64,000 nt of DNA from Hymenopellis radicata (GCA_015501595.1 JADNRX010000180.1:43849-107848), one strand, 5' to 3'; numbered from the stretch's first letter, positions 51,162-63,352 are shown. The notes: generated from the letters alone by a model not told the origin. Translations and numbers: made by a program.

Positions 51162-52934
51162 TCAAAGCAGGGGATTCCAGACACTACGTCCGGAAGATTC
51201 AAAAATCCCGCCAGCGGAGAATTTTTCTTTTAGAACAGAGATTTTCGAGTTGTATTCGTCTATGCCAATGTATGCGCCACACATGCGGCGCTTGCCATTG
51301 AAGGCTGATCGACCGTGTAAGACGCGGTGATTGTTGACCACTAATGTCGCTTTAGTATCATCTCAACGTGTTCTGCGGCTATACTCACCGACAGCAGTCC
51401 CAGGCGCGAGCTGCACCCAGTATTCCGAATCGGGGCTTGTCAGACACTTGTGCCACATTCGGATAGCTTCATACCAATCCTCAACCAACAGAGGGTCGAG
51501 GTGGCTCATTACGCTGCGATCATCGTTGTTCCATCGGACTTGGGTAAGCTCATTAGTGAACGAATCATGGGTGAGAACAGGATATCCGGAGAACGGTGCA
51601 GCGCGGTATAGGGACGTGTCTTCGCCTGCAGCGTGCGCCGGCACGGGTACGCGGGAGAGGAGAGAATACGCGTCGGGGTAGAGCTCCTTCAGGATAGAGG
51701 CGACGTAGAAGCCATCGACAAGTAGGGTGGCACCGCCTGTGCCTTCAGTATGTTGTAGAAGATGGAAGAGTTGTAGACCACAGGGATCTGTGTAGTACGT
51801 GTTATCAGTATGCGCACCCAAAGCAAGGGTTGTATATGCGGTGTCGCCTCGCGCGAGATCCGACGTGAAGTCCCAGAATTTGCCATCTAGGTCAGGATCA
51901 GTTCTGCTGACTTCCTTGCATGTAAGCAGAACAAACATTGAGTTTCGCGGATGAATCCAATTCGCTCCGAAAGCTTTTCAGTGTCTTCGGTAGTCTCGGG
52001 AACACCAGTGACGAAAGAAAAACCGAACTTGTCCTAAAAAAACTCGAGATGAATGTAGTTCGTCACCGTGGAAAAAGTATACATACAACATTGGATAGCC
52101 ACGGAAGAGGCCCACGTCGTCATGAGCCATGACTTCGTCATAAGCAACGACGGGTGGATCCTGTTGTATCTTGGAGCCCCATAATATTTTACTGTCAAGT
52201 TCAATCTAGCATTCACAAAGTATGAGAATTAGCACATACCCGTCGAGAGGTTCTCGTTTTCGCAATGGAGGATCATAGGAATTCTCTTGAAGCCACGACC
52301 ATGGGTATAAGGATATATGGGAGGATGATGACGGCCCTAGAAGGGAGGTCAGTGTTCGATAAGGCGGAGTAAACACGTCGACTTGCATGAGATTAGGAGT
52401 CCTTCAGGCTTGGATTCCACGCTAAGTGGCTTGACATCGGCGGTATCTGATGTAGAGTGTTATCCGAGATCTGATATAGAGACTCAAGTCCAAACCTCAA
52501 ATGTATTAACAAGCCTTTGTTTTGTGATTGCATGGAAACACTTCGGGCAACGGCAGTGATCCCGAAGCCACATATTGTGACTAAGAAATAGATAAGCACA
52601 GTTCTTATCGTGCTGGGGAGCACTCACAATCTTGACCATGTCCGGGTATCCCATCCTACGGCTACCTTTTTATCGTCGACACTGACAATTGGCAGATCGT
52701 CGGTGGAGACGTAGGGAAGCGACCGTGGCTCATCAGCAAATGAGGGCGCCTGGGGACGTAAAAGGCTGCAGATGCCCATGCCCGAGTCGACTGAAGACTG
52801 ATTCCGGGCGAGATGGATGGCCTCGCCGAGCGCTGCAAGAACATAAGCATGATGTAGATAATTAAATATGAGCGAGAACATACTGCGATAGTCCGCCCGA
52901 GTCTACAGGCGCGCCGTGGAATACCCCGCCACAT
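51162..52934 (-). CDS. Trimethyllysine dioxygenase (carnitine biosynthesis)
   Basis: Fe(II)/2-oxoglutarate dioxygenase that hydroxylates N6-trimethyllysine, the first step of carnitine synthesis, in mitochondria. The N-terminus MWRGIPRRACRLGRTIA is Arg-rich and presequence-like. The zinc-binding domain shows WLRDHCRCPKCFHAITKQR. Then SLYPWSWLQENSYDPP, KFGFSFVTGVPETTEDTEKL, FWDFTSDLARGDTAYTTLAL, and metal ligands in GAHTDNTYYTDPCGLQLFHL (HxD) with the distal His in NNHRVLHGRSAF. The end is SSGRSVWNPLL then stop at 51162. The frame slips near 52100 (LFR-WLSNV) and perhaps near the presequence junction. Convergent with LYS4, 229 bases apart. Confidence 0.88.
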
Positions 52935-53175
52935 TTTGTACGACAGCAGAAGGCGACAAGCTCAGGCCACACTGACAGTCCAGGTCCAAGATCGAGGCAC
53001 CTCAAAACTTCGGCAGATTTCCTTACTTAGGTCAGCGATCACACGTGCAGCGCGTCTGCAGGATGACACGGTGGAAATGACATGCAGACATGTCCACTAA
53101 TGTCACCGCCATCATGGACATTTCTTACTAAGTTGACCAAGCTGCTTAAAAGGCGAGCTCCCGGGTTTGACTAAC

Positions 53176-54402
53176 ATGTCTCCCGCCATGCATGCTGACC
53201 AGCTCCTTCCCCCAGAATTATGGGCAGAAATATTCCAGTACTGCACTGCTGAACGTCCCAATCCCACGGCAATCTTTATATCTCATGTTTGTCAGTATTG
53301 GCGGGTGAGTAGACAATTCGATAACAAGGTTTAAAGACTTGCTCAACTTCATTTCTAGGAAATCATTCTCCATGTTCATCTCATATGGTCGACTGTTGTG
53401 ATGAACATTGACCGACATGATCTGGCAGTACTACTTGACATGAACCGGACTTGGGCTAGCCGATCGGGTTCTCTTCCCCTCCGTCTTGAGCTACGCGTGA
53501 AGCAGAACACGTTCACCGAGCTCGAAGTAACCGGCGGTCACTGCATTGCGTTCGTCCGCACCATCGCGGACCGGTGCCGTTCCCTATACATCGAGTTTCC
53601 CCACCCCAGTTGCATACAACTCGTCATTCTCGAACTGGGCTGCCCCTTCCCCGTCCTCCAGGACGTCCAGCTAGTATGCGAGCCGCATGACGGCGTCTCC
53701 AGTTTCTGCCGCATCCCCTTCCAATGCCCGCGCATCCGCAAGATGATCACAAGCATCGTGCCAGGCTGGCAGAATCCCGCACTCAGTGGCCTCACCACTC
53801 TCCATCTAAAATGGACTCTCATACACCGTCGTCTCCTTTTCAAAGTCCTGGAGACCTGCACTCTGCTCGAGGACTTGAAACTCGACGGCCGAGTTGGCCA
53901 CGATGATCCCATAGAGTGCTACCACGTCCTCCTTCCCCACCTCCGGACATTTCAAACGTCCGACATCTCATCTATCATATACCTCGCGCTACCTAACCTT
54001 TCCCTCTTCGAACTCACACGCCCAAATATATTGGAAACGGCACACAGAGGATTCGCCGTTGCCCTCTGCTTCCGTGCCCTGTTCAAGACGTCCAATAATC
54101 CTCCTCTCCGACATCTCATCTTACATGATGTTTCTGTCGATGATATGACACTCCCCCTTCTCGGTGCTGCATCAGAACTGGAAGGCATCACCTTCATATC
54201 ATGCACCGTGGACTCTTCATCAAGAGATCACCTTCCCGTCCGCGATTCGACTGATGCAACATGTCTATTTCCGAAACTCAGTGCCCTGCGATTCGTCGAG
54301 AGCGACGATCTCGTCAGTTTCATGTCATGTGTTATCTACGCGCGGAAGAATTGCAGTTCTTCCCCGCCACTATTGTTGGAGGTGGAAAAACAGGCATCGT
54401 GA
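53176..54402 (+). CDS. F-box protein with leucine-rich repeats
   Basis: Two exons. Start ATG 53176; the F-box reads LPPELWAEIFQYC and ISHVCQYWR, with a short intron, then EIILHVHLIW. The long second exon has irregular leucine-rich repeats (LSGLTTLHLKWTLI, LETCTLLEDLKLDGR, LPNLSLFELTRP, PPLRHLILHDVSVDD). About 390 residues, stop 54402. Agaricomycetes carry hundreds of such genes, which act as variable substrate adaptors of SCF ubiquitin ligases (family knowledge). No target can be inferred. The frame is intact. Confidence 0.85.
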
Positions 54403-54507
54403 TTTCTCTCACATTCACACACCCGATTCACCTACTCGTAATGGAATTTAAATTATCTTCTACAGCAATGTATATTGAGATCCAGCCTAATGAACGAGTA
54501 CCCAGAA

Positions 54508-57500
54508 TTAACTCCGCCAATATTGAGCCAAGTCGTGAATGCGGTCCAACACCACCGTGATGTACGACGTCTCATTGAGAAGAGTCTCAAAGTGCTTGAT
54601 CGCATCTTCTTCGGTTAGATCCAATCTGAACTTCTCCTGCAATTGTTCATGTACATCCCGGTGCTTGATATCAGGAATGTTCGCATCCACCATAAGGGCG
54701 ACCAAGTTCAGTATCAGGTTGGCGTTCTTCCGGAGGATAGTGAACGCGGTGAAACAAAAGTTCTTGAACCGCGCGTAATGGGGTGACTGTGCCCCACCCA
54801 TACCGTCGACCATCTCCTTGCACACTTTCACGGCAGGCGGAAAAGGCTTAGGATCGCGACCGAGTATGTACCCGAAGTCGACTATAAAAAAACTGGTCAG
54901 ATACCTTGCAGAACACACAAGAATAGTTCTACCGTGGAAGAAGTGTCCATCGGGAGCAACGAGAAGATTGTCCAGGTGGCGATCGCCAACACCGAGGATG
55001 TATGTCACAACACAATATCCAGCTGCCCGGTCAATGAATCAGTCACTGCATAATAAGCGAGAGAAAATAAACCCACCACAGCTCCGAACAAATGTATCAA
55101 TAACGGCTGGCTCGACCCCAGATGTACCAACGCTGCCCTCGTCCGGGTAATGCGCACGCATATAGTTGAGCAGCGTCCCGTGCTCGCTTACTATCGCCGC
55201 GATAGTTTTACTCGGAATGAAGTGCGCCATGCCTTGTAACGGCCCCGTCGCCAGCACATCATACGGGCTCAACTTCAAATCCAGATTCTCCTTCCTCAGC
55301 AACCTGTCCATAAGCGTAAACAGTTGTATCACCAGCTGGTCCTGCCGCATATCATCGCCATCTTTGAAGATGACAGGAAACTCTGAACCGTCGGAGCATT
55401 GGAAGTACAACAGGAAAGGGTAGAGGTTGGATTTAAACACTGATGACTTTTCGGGGATGATGCCGACTATCTCGATGCGAGCGTTGAGGGGAAGAGGAAG
55501 AGGCGACATGGAGAGGAGACCATTCTTTGAATCATTGATGATGGACCGAAGCTTCTCAATCTTTTTTGGCCGGGGATCTTTGGATGTCCGAATTTCGCGT
55601 GCCCTCTTCGCCAGAGTCTCGACGAGTTGACCTTGACGTCGCATCAGTTCCCGTCGTTCAGAACCATTGGGAGCCTGGGTAGAGATCAGGTTTCAAACAC
55701 GTTGAGAAACACAAAATAAACCAACCTCTAGCACCTTGCTCATAAACTTGAATACGACACGTCCATACATCTTTGCGATAACTTTGTCCTCCAGAGCAAC
55801 CTCGACCATGAGATACCAGTATAATCTGTTACCCAAAATGGAATTCTTCACTCCGCGAGTGATCATGAAGTCGGTCAGTCCGCTATCATCGTAAGATATT
55901 GCATTGGTAGCAGAACGCGAAGAGCGTTGTTCACTGGCAGCACTTTCGAACTTGAGTGCTTGTACCAGCTGTAACAGATAGAGAAGAAGTTCCTGAAACA
56001 AGCGTTAGATTGTTAGACGACGGCTAGTCAAAATAATCTTACGTCGTCGTCCGCTCTATTTAACTGTTTGACAGCAAACGCTCTAACTCGCGAATCCACG
56101 GTACCCGGTCCAAGCAGTTCCAAGGCGTCATCGATATCAATTTCAGTCCACTGGGGTAGTAGTTCCTCCACAGCTTGCTTAACTTCTGAGGGGTCGCGCC
56201 ACGTAACCGACTTGAGAAACTTGGTCAGGCCGCGTTTATCTCGAGCAAGATAGAAGCGGAATTTCCAGATGAGATCCTTTTCTTCGGAGTTCAGAGGTTG
56301 ACTGGGTGCGTAATTGAGAATCTCTCCGATGCTGTCACGAATCTTAGCGTTAGGCTTCAGTTCGCGGTCGTACGGCCCACTACGATGGCTTCGGACGAGT
56401 CGACGGTGCTTATCCTCCACAGGATTTTCTCGAGCTACATCGGGGTCGAGCACGCTCCACAAATAAGGATCTTGGGTAAGTGTTGAAGTTGGAGCAACTG
56501 GTGTTTGCGGTGGTGGAGGAGGGGTGCTAGAAGTGGATGGTTGACTTGATGCTTCCTACGAGGCTTCAGTAAAAATGAGAGAAACAAGTACCTAAGGATC
56601 TTACGGGTTCGTTGAATATGACAGGAAAATCAAAGCGAGGCAGATCGATGTAGAGGTAGAGGTTTTCTGATTTCTGAGTCTCTGCCTGTGACAAGATGTT
56701 AAAAAAGGTGTCATGTATTATTTCGAAGCACTTACAGCGTGTACTTCTTCCATTTTCCGAAATGTCATCTTGTCTAACCAGTCCGACTTTGGCAGGTCGC
56801 CACGCTCGTACTTCTTGACAAGCTGTTGTCCCATAGCTGAGCTGGGAATTCATGTATATGCAACTGGACCGACCTTCTCCAATCTACCCATTTCATCCCG
56901 CGATCCATATTTGCTCGGCGTGCTTGATTCCGCGGAACCGTCCGCCTCGATGCCTTTCCAGAGCAGCAAGCGATGCTTTCCGCGACGTAACGTCCTGAGG
57001 AGTGTAAGAATGGACTATAAAGGTACATAGCGACATACCACTTCTTTCCAAAGAGACGAAATGTAGAGCCACCAACAGGTGCAGCGCAGCGCGGTCCAGC
57101 AATGTCCCAGACTGTGAATGTGATTTGAGCATTGAGTGGGAGATCACAGTATCGAATGGGTAGTGTTATCCATTCATTCCAACTGTATTTTTATTAGCGG
57201 CGCTGCAAAGGAGTCGCATGCACGCACGTATACGAATTCTTGAAGGCCTTGAACGACGTGCGGAAAGGAATAGTGAGAGGCTTGTTGTCGGCGACAAGCT
57301 GGCATGTCACGTATAGATCTGACAATGTGCTTGAGCCCAGGTTACCACCAGTGCGCGTAGGGCAGTGTCTGGCCACTCACGATAGCTGGACGCCGTGAAA
57401 ACGCAATTCTGGTTTCTCCAGGAGCTCCGTCAATGAATGGGGTTGTCGGATGCCTTCCAGCTGATTTCTGCGCCACATTTAGAGTCAAATTGACCGCGAA

Positions 57501-57589
57501 CACCACCGTTCTTACATTCTAAAGGTGACCGGAATCTTGAGGTTGGACAGAGTCGCAAAAGTGAAGTCGTCGCGATTGTCCTTGTCCAT
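54508..57589 (-). CDS. VPS34: Class III phosphatidylinositol 3-kinase Vps34
   Basis: Makes PI3P for vacuolar sorting and autophagy. Start ATG 57589 (MDKDNRDDFTFATLSNLKIP). C2 domain: LYVTCQLVADNKPLTIPF, NEWITLPIRYCDLP, AQITFTVWDIAG. A Pro-rich linker and LWSVLDPDVARENPVEDKHR precede the helical domain (IWKFRFYLARDKRGLTKFLK, QWTEIDIDDALELLGP). Kinase domain: FKDGDDMRQDQLVIQLFTLM, catalytic loop LGVGDRHLDNLLVAPDGHFF, and DFG in VDFGYILGRDPKPFPP. The C-terminus ITVVLDRIHDLAQYWRS ends at 54508. All catalytic residues are kept, with many short introns. Divergent from the glycosyltransferase, 50 bases between start codons. Confidence 0.95.
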
Positions 57590-57639
57590 AGGTGGTGGTA
57601 GAAGCAGAGCTGTCCGGATTTGGCAGCATGGCAACTTAG
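57590..57639. promoter_or_regulatory. Fifty-base divergent region with a uORF
   Basis: Separates the VPS34 and glycosyltransferase start codons. It includes a three-codon uORF (ATG 57628, stop TAG 57637-57639) that abuts the glycosyltransferase ATG at 57640. Core promoters probably lie inside or beyond each other's leader. Confidence 0.5.
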
Positions 57640-58888
57640 ATGCCCACCGTCAAGGTCAGCCTCCGCAAGCTGCGTTTCCTGCTCTATACCCTCGCGATAT
57701 CCGTGCTCGGCCTTGTCTATGCATTCTATCTGTACGAGCCACACGTCGAGCTCGCCTTTTATGACCGCGATTGGGTTCACCAAGAGCTCCAAGTAACCGC
57801 TCCGCTTGCAGGATGTTTCGACTCTGCTCGCGTCAGTCCAAAGTACAATGTTTCTTCCTTCGTTTATGGCCCGAAGAGAAACGAAGTACAGGCAGGAATG
57901 CAGCTACGCATGGGTCTTGACTGCTACGACCTTGCCGGCACCATACGCAGTACACCATTCCCTTCCGTCGACAGGCCAGTCCCCACAGACAAGCGCCTTC
58001 ACTTCCACACATATTGGCGGAACGACCTTGCAGCATTTGGTCCTCGTCAAGAGTACATGCTCAAGTCCTTCTTTGCTACCCAAAATGTCAAGACTTCACG
58101 CCTTATTCTCTGGTCCAATGGGGAGCTAGGACATAATGCCATTCTTCAATCCTATGTACGGCGTTATCCCGAGTCCTTCGCACTCAAAATTGTCGATATT
58201 CCATCCCTTGCTGTAGGAACCGAGCTCGAGAACAGCCCATTGCTGAGCAGAAAGGACAAAAAGGCGTGGGTGGACGGAGATCTCATACGCCTTTTACTCT
58301 TGTGGAATTATGGCGGAGTCTGGGTTGACATGGACTCTCTTCTCACTCGAGATCTTGACCCTTTACTGGAGCATGAATTCGTTACTCAGTGGGACTGCTA
58401 TGGTTCGCATATCTCCGTGATTCTTGATCCCAGCGTTCTAAATCCTCGCAGACAAGCTCTACCAACCGTTTAACGGTGCGCTCATGCGCTTCCGCAAACA
58501 TTCGCCTTACCTTTGCGAGGCCTTTCACATCATGTTGACATCTACGCCTCCACGCGCGGATTCCACTGATTGGGGCTCAACACTTTATCTTAAACTTTGG
58601 CGGCGACTCATCGCAGGCTCTATTCCACCTTTCAAAATCCTCCCATTCTGCTTCAGCGACGGGCGATCCTGTCGTCTTGATAACAGGCTTCCTGATCCTT
58701 TCGTGCCAGACGACTCGAAAGGCAAGTGGACTATGGGCTTAGGTATGGAGGAAGGCGGACCTTTGGATAAGGTTTTGAATAACGTCTTCGGTGTCCATCT
58801 ACACAATCAGTGGGATAAAGAGTTTCCGAAGAATGGCTGGGTGGACAGATTACTGCTACGACGATATGAGGCTAAATTAAGTTCATAA
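57640..58888 (+). CDS. GT32-like Golgi glycosyltransferase
   Basis: Type II membrane protein: short cytosolic tail MPTVKVSLRK, anchor FLLYTLAISVLGLVYAFYLY. The catalytic region has LHFHTYWRNDLAAFGPRQ, LILWSNGELGHN, KAWVDGDLIRLLLLWNYGG and the DxD metal site in VWVDMDSLLTRDL. A 47-base intron joins WDCY to DKLYQPFNGALMRF. It ends HNQWDKEFPKNGWVDRLLLR to stop 58888. Pattern of the DxD-containing sugar transferase family (GT32, alpha-1,4/1,6 transferases). The sugar and acceptor are unknown. About 400 residues, frame intact. Confidence 0.85.
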
Positions 58889-59097
58889 CGCATCTCACAT
58901 TTATATTTTATGTTTCTTCCTTGTCAGGCACTTACTAGCTATTTACAGAGTGTACGATAATAGGCCTGCCATATTCTAATATACATTGGCATGCCAGCGA
59001 TTAATCTGCTACTGGTCCCCAAAGTAAAGGCTGACGCCTTGAATTAGCACCACTGTTTCTGTCAAGTTTCTGTAGCATTCCAAGATCTTGCTGGAGC
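58889..59097. other. 3' flank of glycosyltransferase
   Basis: About 200 bases, no gene seen. Confidence 0.3.
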
Positions 59098-59580
59098 TTG
59101 AAGATTCAGGAAGTGGACTCCACGTTGGCTTCGTCAACCACAAGACCTCCATGTTTGTTCTTTGTCTTAGGCTCCGCCTACTTGTACAACATCATCAGCA
59201 AAGTAGGACGAGCAAAGAAGGCGGACTTGGCGCTGGAGATGTTTACCTCGATGAAAGCTGAGGGAATTCAGCCATCGTCCATTGCATATGGTGCTGTCAT
59301 TGGGGCGTGTGTTCGAGTTGGTGACGCCGCGTCCGCAGAGCTTTTGTTCTCGGAGATGCGTGAACATCCCAACTTCCCGTCCTCGAATCCCCCCACTACA
59401 ACACGATGATGCAGTTACACAACGACCAAGCCGAATCAAGAACGTCTCAGAGGCGGCCTCACGATCAGATGCATTCGCTCTGCAGAGCCGCGCCACAAAG
59501 CCAGGCAACGACTACATCATTCACGGGGATCCAATATGTGGATCACGAATTCTTATGAAGCCGAGATGATATTCCTCATG
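59098..59580 (+). pseudogene. Relic of a pentatricopeptide-repeat protein
   Basis: Translated stretches YNIISKVGRAKKADLALEMF, MKAEGIQPSSIAYGAVIGAC and RVGDAASAELLFSEMREHPN are two PPR repeats typical of fungal mitochondrial RNA-binding proteins. After about 59390 the frame changes (PPYNTMMQL is one frame away) and similarity fades through YDQMHS-like remains. There is no start codon context, no targeting peptide and only a small part of a normal PPR protein. A decayed fragment, probably left by a duplication from elsewhere. Confidence 0.65.
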
Positions 59581-60409
59581 TTTCCCAACGTTGGTCTCCG
59601 TTTGTCCTTGGCACGTAGTATGTTCTGACACAACGCATATCGACCCATGGAAGGGCTACAAAGGCATAGTAACATGTTTCCCGCGACTAACGATGTGGGC
59701 GTCCAAATTGCCAAGAGGAGGAGAAGCTGGGCATCCACGCGTCGTCGACGTGAAGATTCCGGCAGCCGACATTATTGGTGGTGAAGGAAAGAGTTAGAAG
59801 GTCAATGTTTGTCGACACCGAGGAGTCATGCATGATCAATAAAAGCAAAATTTCATTACACTCTACATCTACTTACAGGTGATGATGACCTTCCAGCAGC
59901 CTTATAGCACTACCAGGACCGTTCCAAGGCTTTGCGATCCTTGCAAGGGTCGTTACAAGGCCTTGCGATCTTAGCAAGGCCTTGCAAGGAATCATATACT
60001 TATTTTACTGATGGGCCGACACAGCGTTGGAGCAGTGGTTCCCGATGGAGTATTATGGGAGCAAGAAGAAAGGAGGTGTTAACGGTCACTTTTACCATGC
60101 ATTCGACACCGTACGTCGTCTCTTATTCATGGTTTTATCACTAAATTTGTGGCTAGCCGCTGTACTATAACATTCCTGAAGGAGCTGTGCTGTGACTATT
60201 ACTGGATAGGCTTGTATTGAATACTGTAATCTAAAAGGACAAACTGTACAGTGACTTGCGTTTACAAAGGTGGGCAGTTCAGGACCCGTCGCATCGTCAA
60301 TTGCCACTACTTGGAGTTCTCTCAGTTTGGGACCCTGCAATCATAAAATAAATTGAGAAGGACTAAAATGATAATCTCCTGACAAGTACACAGACACGCT
60401 TCACATATT
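59581..60409. other. Intergenic region with a short tandem repeat
   Basis: About 830 bases. Apart from the 31-base tandem repeat at 59921-59992 nothing is recognisable; frames at 59591-60144 show no domain. Confidence 0.35.
59921..59992. repeat. 31-base tandem repeat rich in CAAGGCCTTG
   Basis: Unit 1 (59921-59951) and unit 2 (59952-59982) share GTT-CAAGGC-TTGCGATC-T-GCAAGG with five differences, and a partial third unit follows. CAAGGCCTTG and CCTTGCAAGG inside it are palindromic, so hairpins can form. Confidence 0.65.
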
Positions 60410-61251
60410 TTACGAGCGTAAGGAAATCATCTCATTGATACGCTTCGTAAGCAATGCAACCTCAGCATTATCTTTTCTAGCAGCCTCTTCGTCGGAGCAC
60501 CTGTCCTCCGCTATACATTCTACAGGCCGCCCAAAGTAATGAGGAGGATCGAAGAACGACTCCCAAATAGGACGCTCCATGAAGGGTTCGATGTGATCTT
60601 GCATTACGAGTGCAAAGACATGCTCAGGGTGGGAACAGAAATCGAAGCGACTAGCAAGAACCGCTGCGATGCACGGGTGAAGAGTGGTTGTAACTGTTGT
60701 TTTCCCACCCTCGCATAGCGCCCCAGAACCAGTACGCAAGTGTAGACTTTTGTCGAAAAAGAGCGTGTAGACGTACTTGTCTTCAGAGGGTATCATCTTG
60801 AAGGTCATAAATACAAGTTTACAACGGTTGACCGTGCTCACCGTGTCATACAGTACGCGCTTATGTGTACCAGCCTCGTAATTGTCGTAGAAGAGCTGTT
60901 CTACCGTCCCGATAGTATCGAAGGCTGGAAGGAGGGCGCACTGTCCAGTGCAGAGGGCTTGGAAGACGTCGGCACGAGCTGAAAGATTTTTGAAGACAAC
61001 TGAGGCTGAGGCAAGACAAAACAAACCAGTAACTTGAAATGACTGATTACTTTTTCCTAGCGAGTTGGCAGCGAGTCGCTTCAACCCCATGTGGTATTCC
61101 AGGCCGTCCAACTCGAGACCGTTACTAGGAGTAGCTGGAGAACGAAGGGAAGTTGGCATACCCATTGAATATTTATTGCTTCGCATATCGGGGCCTGAGT
61201 GATGACCTCCCCATGCTCGTCGGCGTATATCTCTGCTAAATCAATGTCCAT
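60410..61251 (-). CDS. Unrecognised protein, about 275 residues
   Basis: Start ATG 61251 gives MDIDLAEIYADEHGEVITQA. One frame away the long frame continues MRSNKYSMGMPTSLRSPATP, NGLELDGLEYHMGLKRLAAN, VLYDTVSTVNRCKLVFMTFK, YVYTLFFDKSLHLRTGSGAL, TTLHPCIAAVLASRFDFCSH and MERPIWESFFDPPHYFGRP to stop 60410. One extra C in the run at 61190-61193 joins them as QAPDMRSNK. Composition and a globular pattern suggest a real soluble protein. No domain recognised. Divergent from the SWI3-like gene with 123 bases between starts. Confidence 0.6.
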
Positions 61252-61374
61252 GATGGAAGAGAGGAGTTCATTGTCTGAGTTCAACGTTCAACTCTTTTTG
61301 AGGAAGTTGTTTGGAACAGTATCGGCTGCCAAAGGTTGTAGCACAGCCACGAGACGTTGTTCATTACCACCACG

Positions 61375-63347
61375 ATGAGCTCGCCGAAACGCCCTGGGTC
61401 ACCATCTCCGGGCTCTGATTCCAAACGGGTCAAACTTTCAGAATCAGACAAAGTTCAAGGCGCTGTTCCCGTCGACCCGGACAACGCCCTTGGCAAACGC
61501 AACGAGCTCGACCCGGTTCCGGGTGGTGACATTGGCAATCTGCCCAGCGAGGAGGGTGCGGTGACTGGCGAGTCATCAAAGGGAGACGCACGCGTCCGGG
61601 TTCTGGGGGACGACGACGACGGTGGGGATGTGTCAATGGGCGAGGAGGAGGGCGAGTCTGCGGACGAAGGCGACGATGAAGATCCAGCTCAGCTCGAGGC
61701 TACGCGTCAGCGGCTCGAAGAGCAGGCGCGCAAATATCTCGCGGCGCAGACGCATGAAGTCATTATTCCGTCCTACTCTGCCTGGTTCGACATGGCCAAG
61801 ATCAATGCTGTCGAGCGAAGGGCGCTTCCAGAATTTTTCAACTCTCGCAACCGTTCAAAAACGCCGGCCATCTACAAGGACTACCGCGACTTTATGATAA
61901 ACACATACCGACTACGGCCCATGGAATATCTCACCGTCACCGCCTGTCGTAGAAATCTGGCTGGAGACGTTTGCGCCATCATGAGGGTGCACGCGTTCCT
62001 CGAGCAGTGGGGTCTGATAAATTACCAGGTCAGTGGCCTTGTCACGTCTGCTATCTATTCTCTTATACTGCTTAGATCGACCCGGACACGCGCCCAGCTG
62101 CTCTTGTGCCACCCTTCACTGGCCATTTCCGCGTCATTCTCGACACCCCGCGCGGTCTCCAATCGCTACATCCTGGCACGCGTCCTCCAAACCCTGGCGC
62201 AGCTGCCGTCAACGGTGCGCAGAAATCATCTGGTGCCCCCGCCTCTGCCTCCCTTGAACTCCGTTCCTCCATATACCAAACCACATCCAAAGCCAGTCGG
62301 CCAATCAGTTCCTCTGATGCCAAGGAACTTGCCAATGGCGCGAACGGTACCACCATGCCCGCCAGCGGTCTCTACTCATGCGATACTTGTGGTTCCGACT
62401 GCACTCAAGTACGATACCACTCCCTCAAAGAGAAAAAATTCCAGCTGTGCGGACCCTGCTATTTGGACGGTCGTTTCCCGTCAACCATGTTCAGCGGCGA
62501 CTTTGTCAAGCTAACCAGCGTCACCCCATCAACAGAGGGCGACACATGGTCAGACCAAGAGGTCTTGGCGTTGCTGGAGGGTGTTGAAATGTTTGATGAT
62601 GAGTGGACTAAAATCGAAGAGCACGTCGTGACAAAGACGGCTCAGCAGTGCATTCGCAAGTTCCTGGAACTACCCATCGAGGACCCGTACTTGAATACTG
62701 AAGGTTCTATGGGTCCATTGCGCTTCGGGCGAGTTCCATTCGAGCAAGCCGACAACCCAGTCATGAGTGTCGTCGCATTCTTGGCGGGTGTCGTTAGCCC
62801 TGGAGTCGCTTCCGAGGCAGCGAAAACTGCTTTACATGAGCTGACGGACAACACTGTCAAGGCGGAGAAGGAGGACGACAAAATGGAGGAGGACCGGCCA
62901 GCTGCAGAGGGATCGGAGGGCGGAAAGCAGCCTTCAAAGACTATCCCTCACTCCAAGGTCGTGCGCGCCGCCGACCTGGCTCTCAAGTCTTCCGCCAAAG
63001 CCGCCACCGCACTCGCTGAGGCCGAGGAGACCCAAATCCGGTCCACGCTCGCGAACATGATCAAGCTGACGCTGACGAAACTCGAGCTCAAGATGTCCCA
63101 GTTTGAGGAATTAGAGGAGATATTGGAGGACGAGAGGAAGGGTATCGAGAGTCAGCGGATAGCATTGGTTCAGGAGCGAGCCAACATGAAAAGGACGATG
63201 GAGAGTTTAAAAGCTCAGATGGGCGCGAATGTTGGTCCTATTCAGTTTGGGACTACCGGGCAAGGCACAGTCGTGAACGAGGTACAGCCAACTACATCTC
63301 TGGAGGTAGTATGGGGCCAGTGGAGGACGCAAGTATGTTACAGCTGA
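61375..63347 (+). CDS. SWI3/RSC8-type chromatin remodelling subunit
   Basis: Core subunit of SWI/SNF- or RSC-type remodellers in the nucleus. Acidic N-terminus ([18 protein letters not shown]), then [65 protein letters not shown]. After one intron come a zinc-binding segment ([26 protein letters not shown]), a SANT domain ([39 protein letters not shown]) and a Leu/Glu-rich coiled coil ([20 protein letters not shown]). The reading frame given stops at 63347; one added base near 63297 would instead give [16 protein letters not shown] and stop at 63352, which looks more like the family's end. About 630 residues. Confidence 0.92.
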
Positions 63348-63352
63348 CCTAG

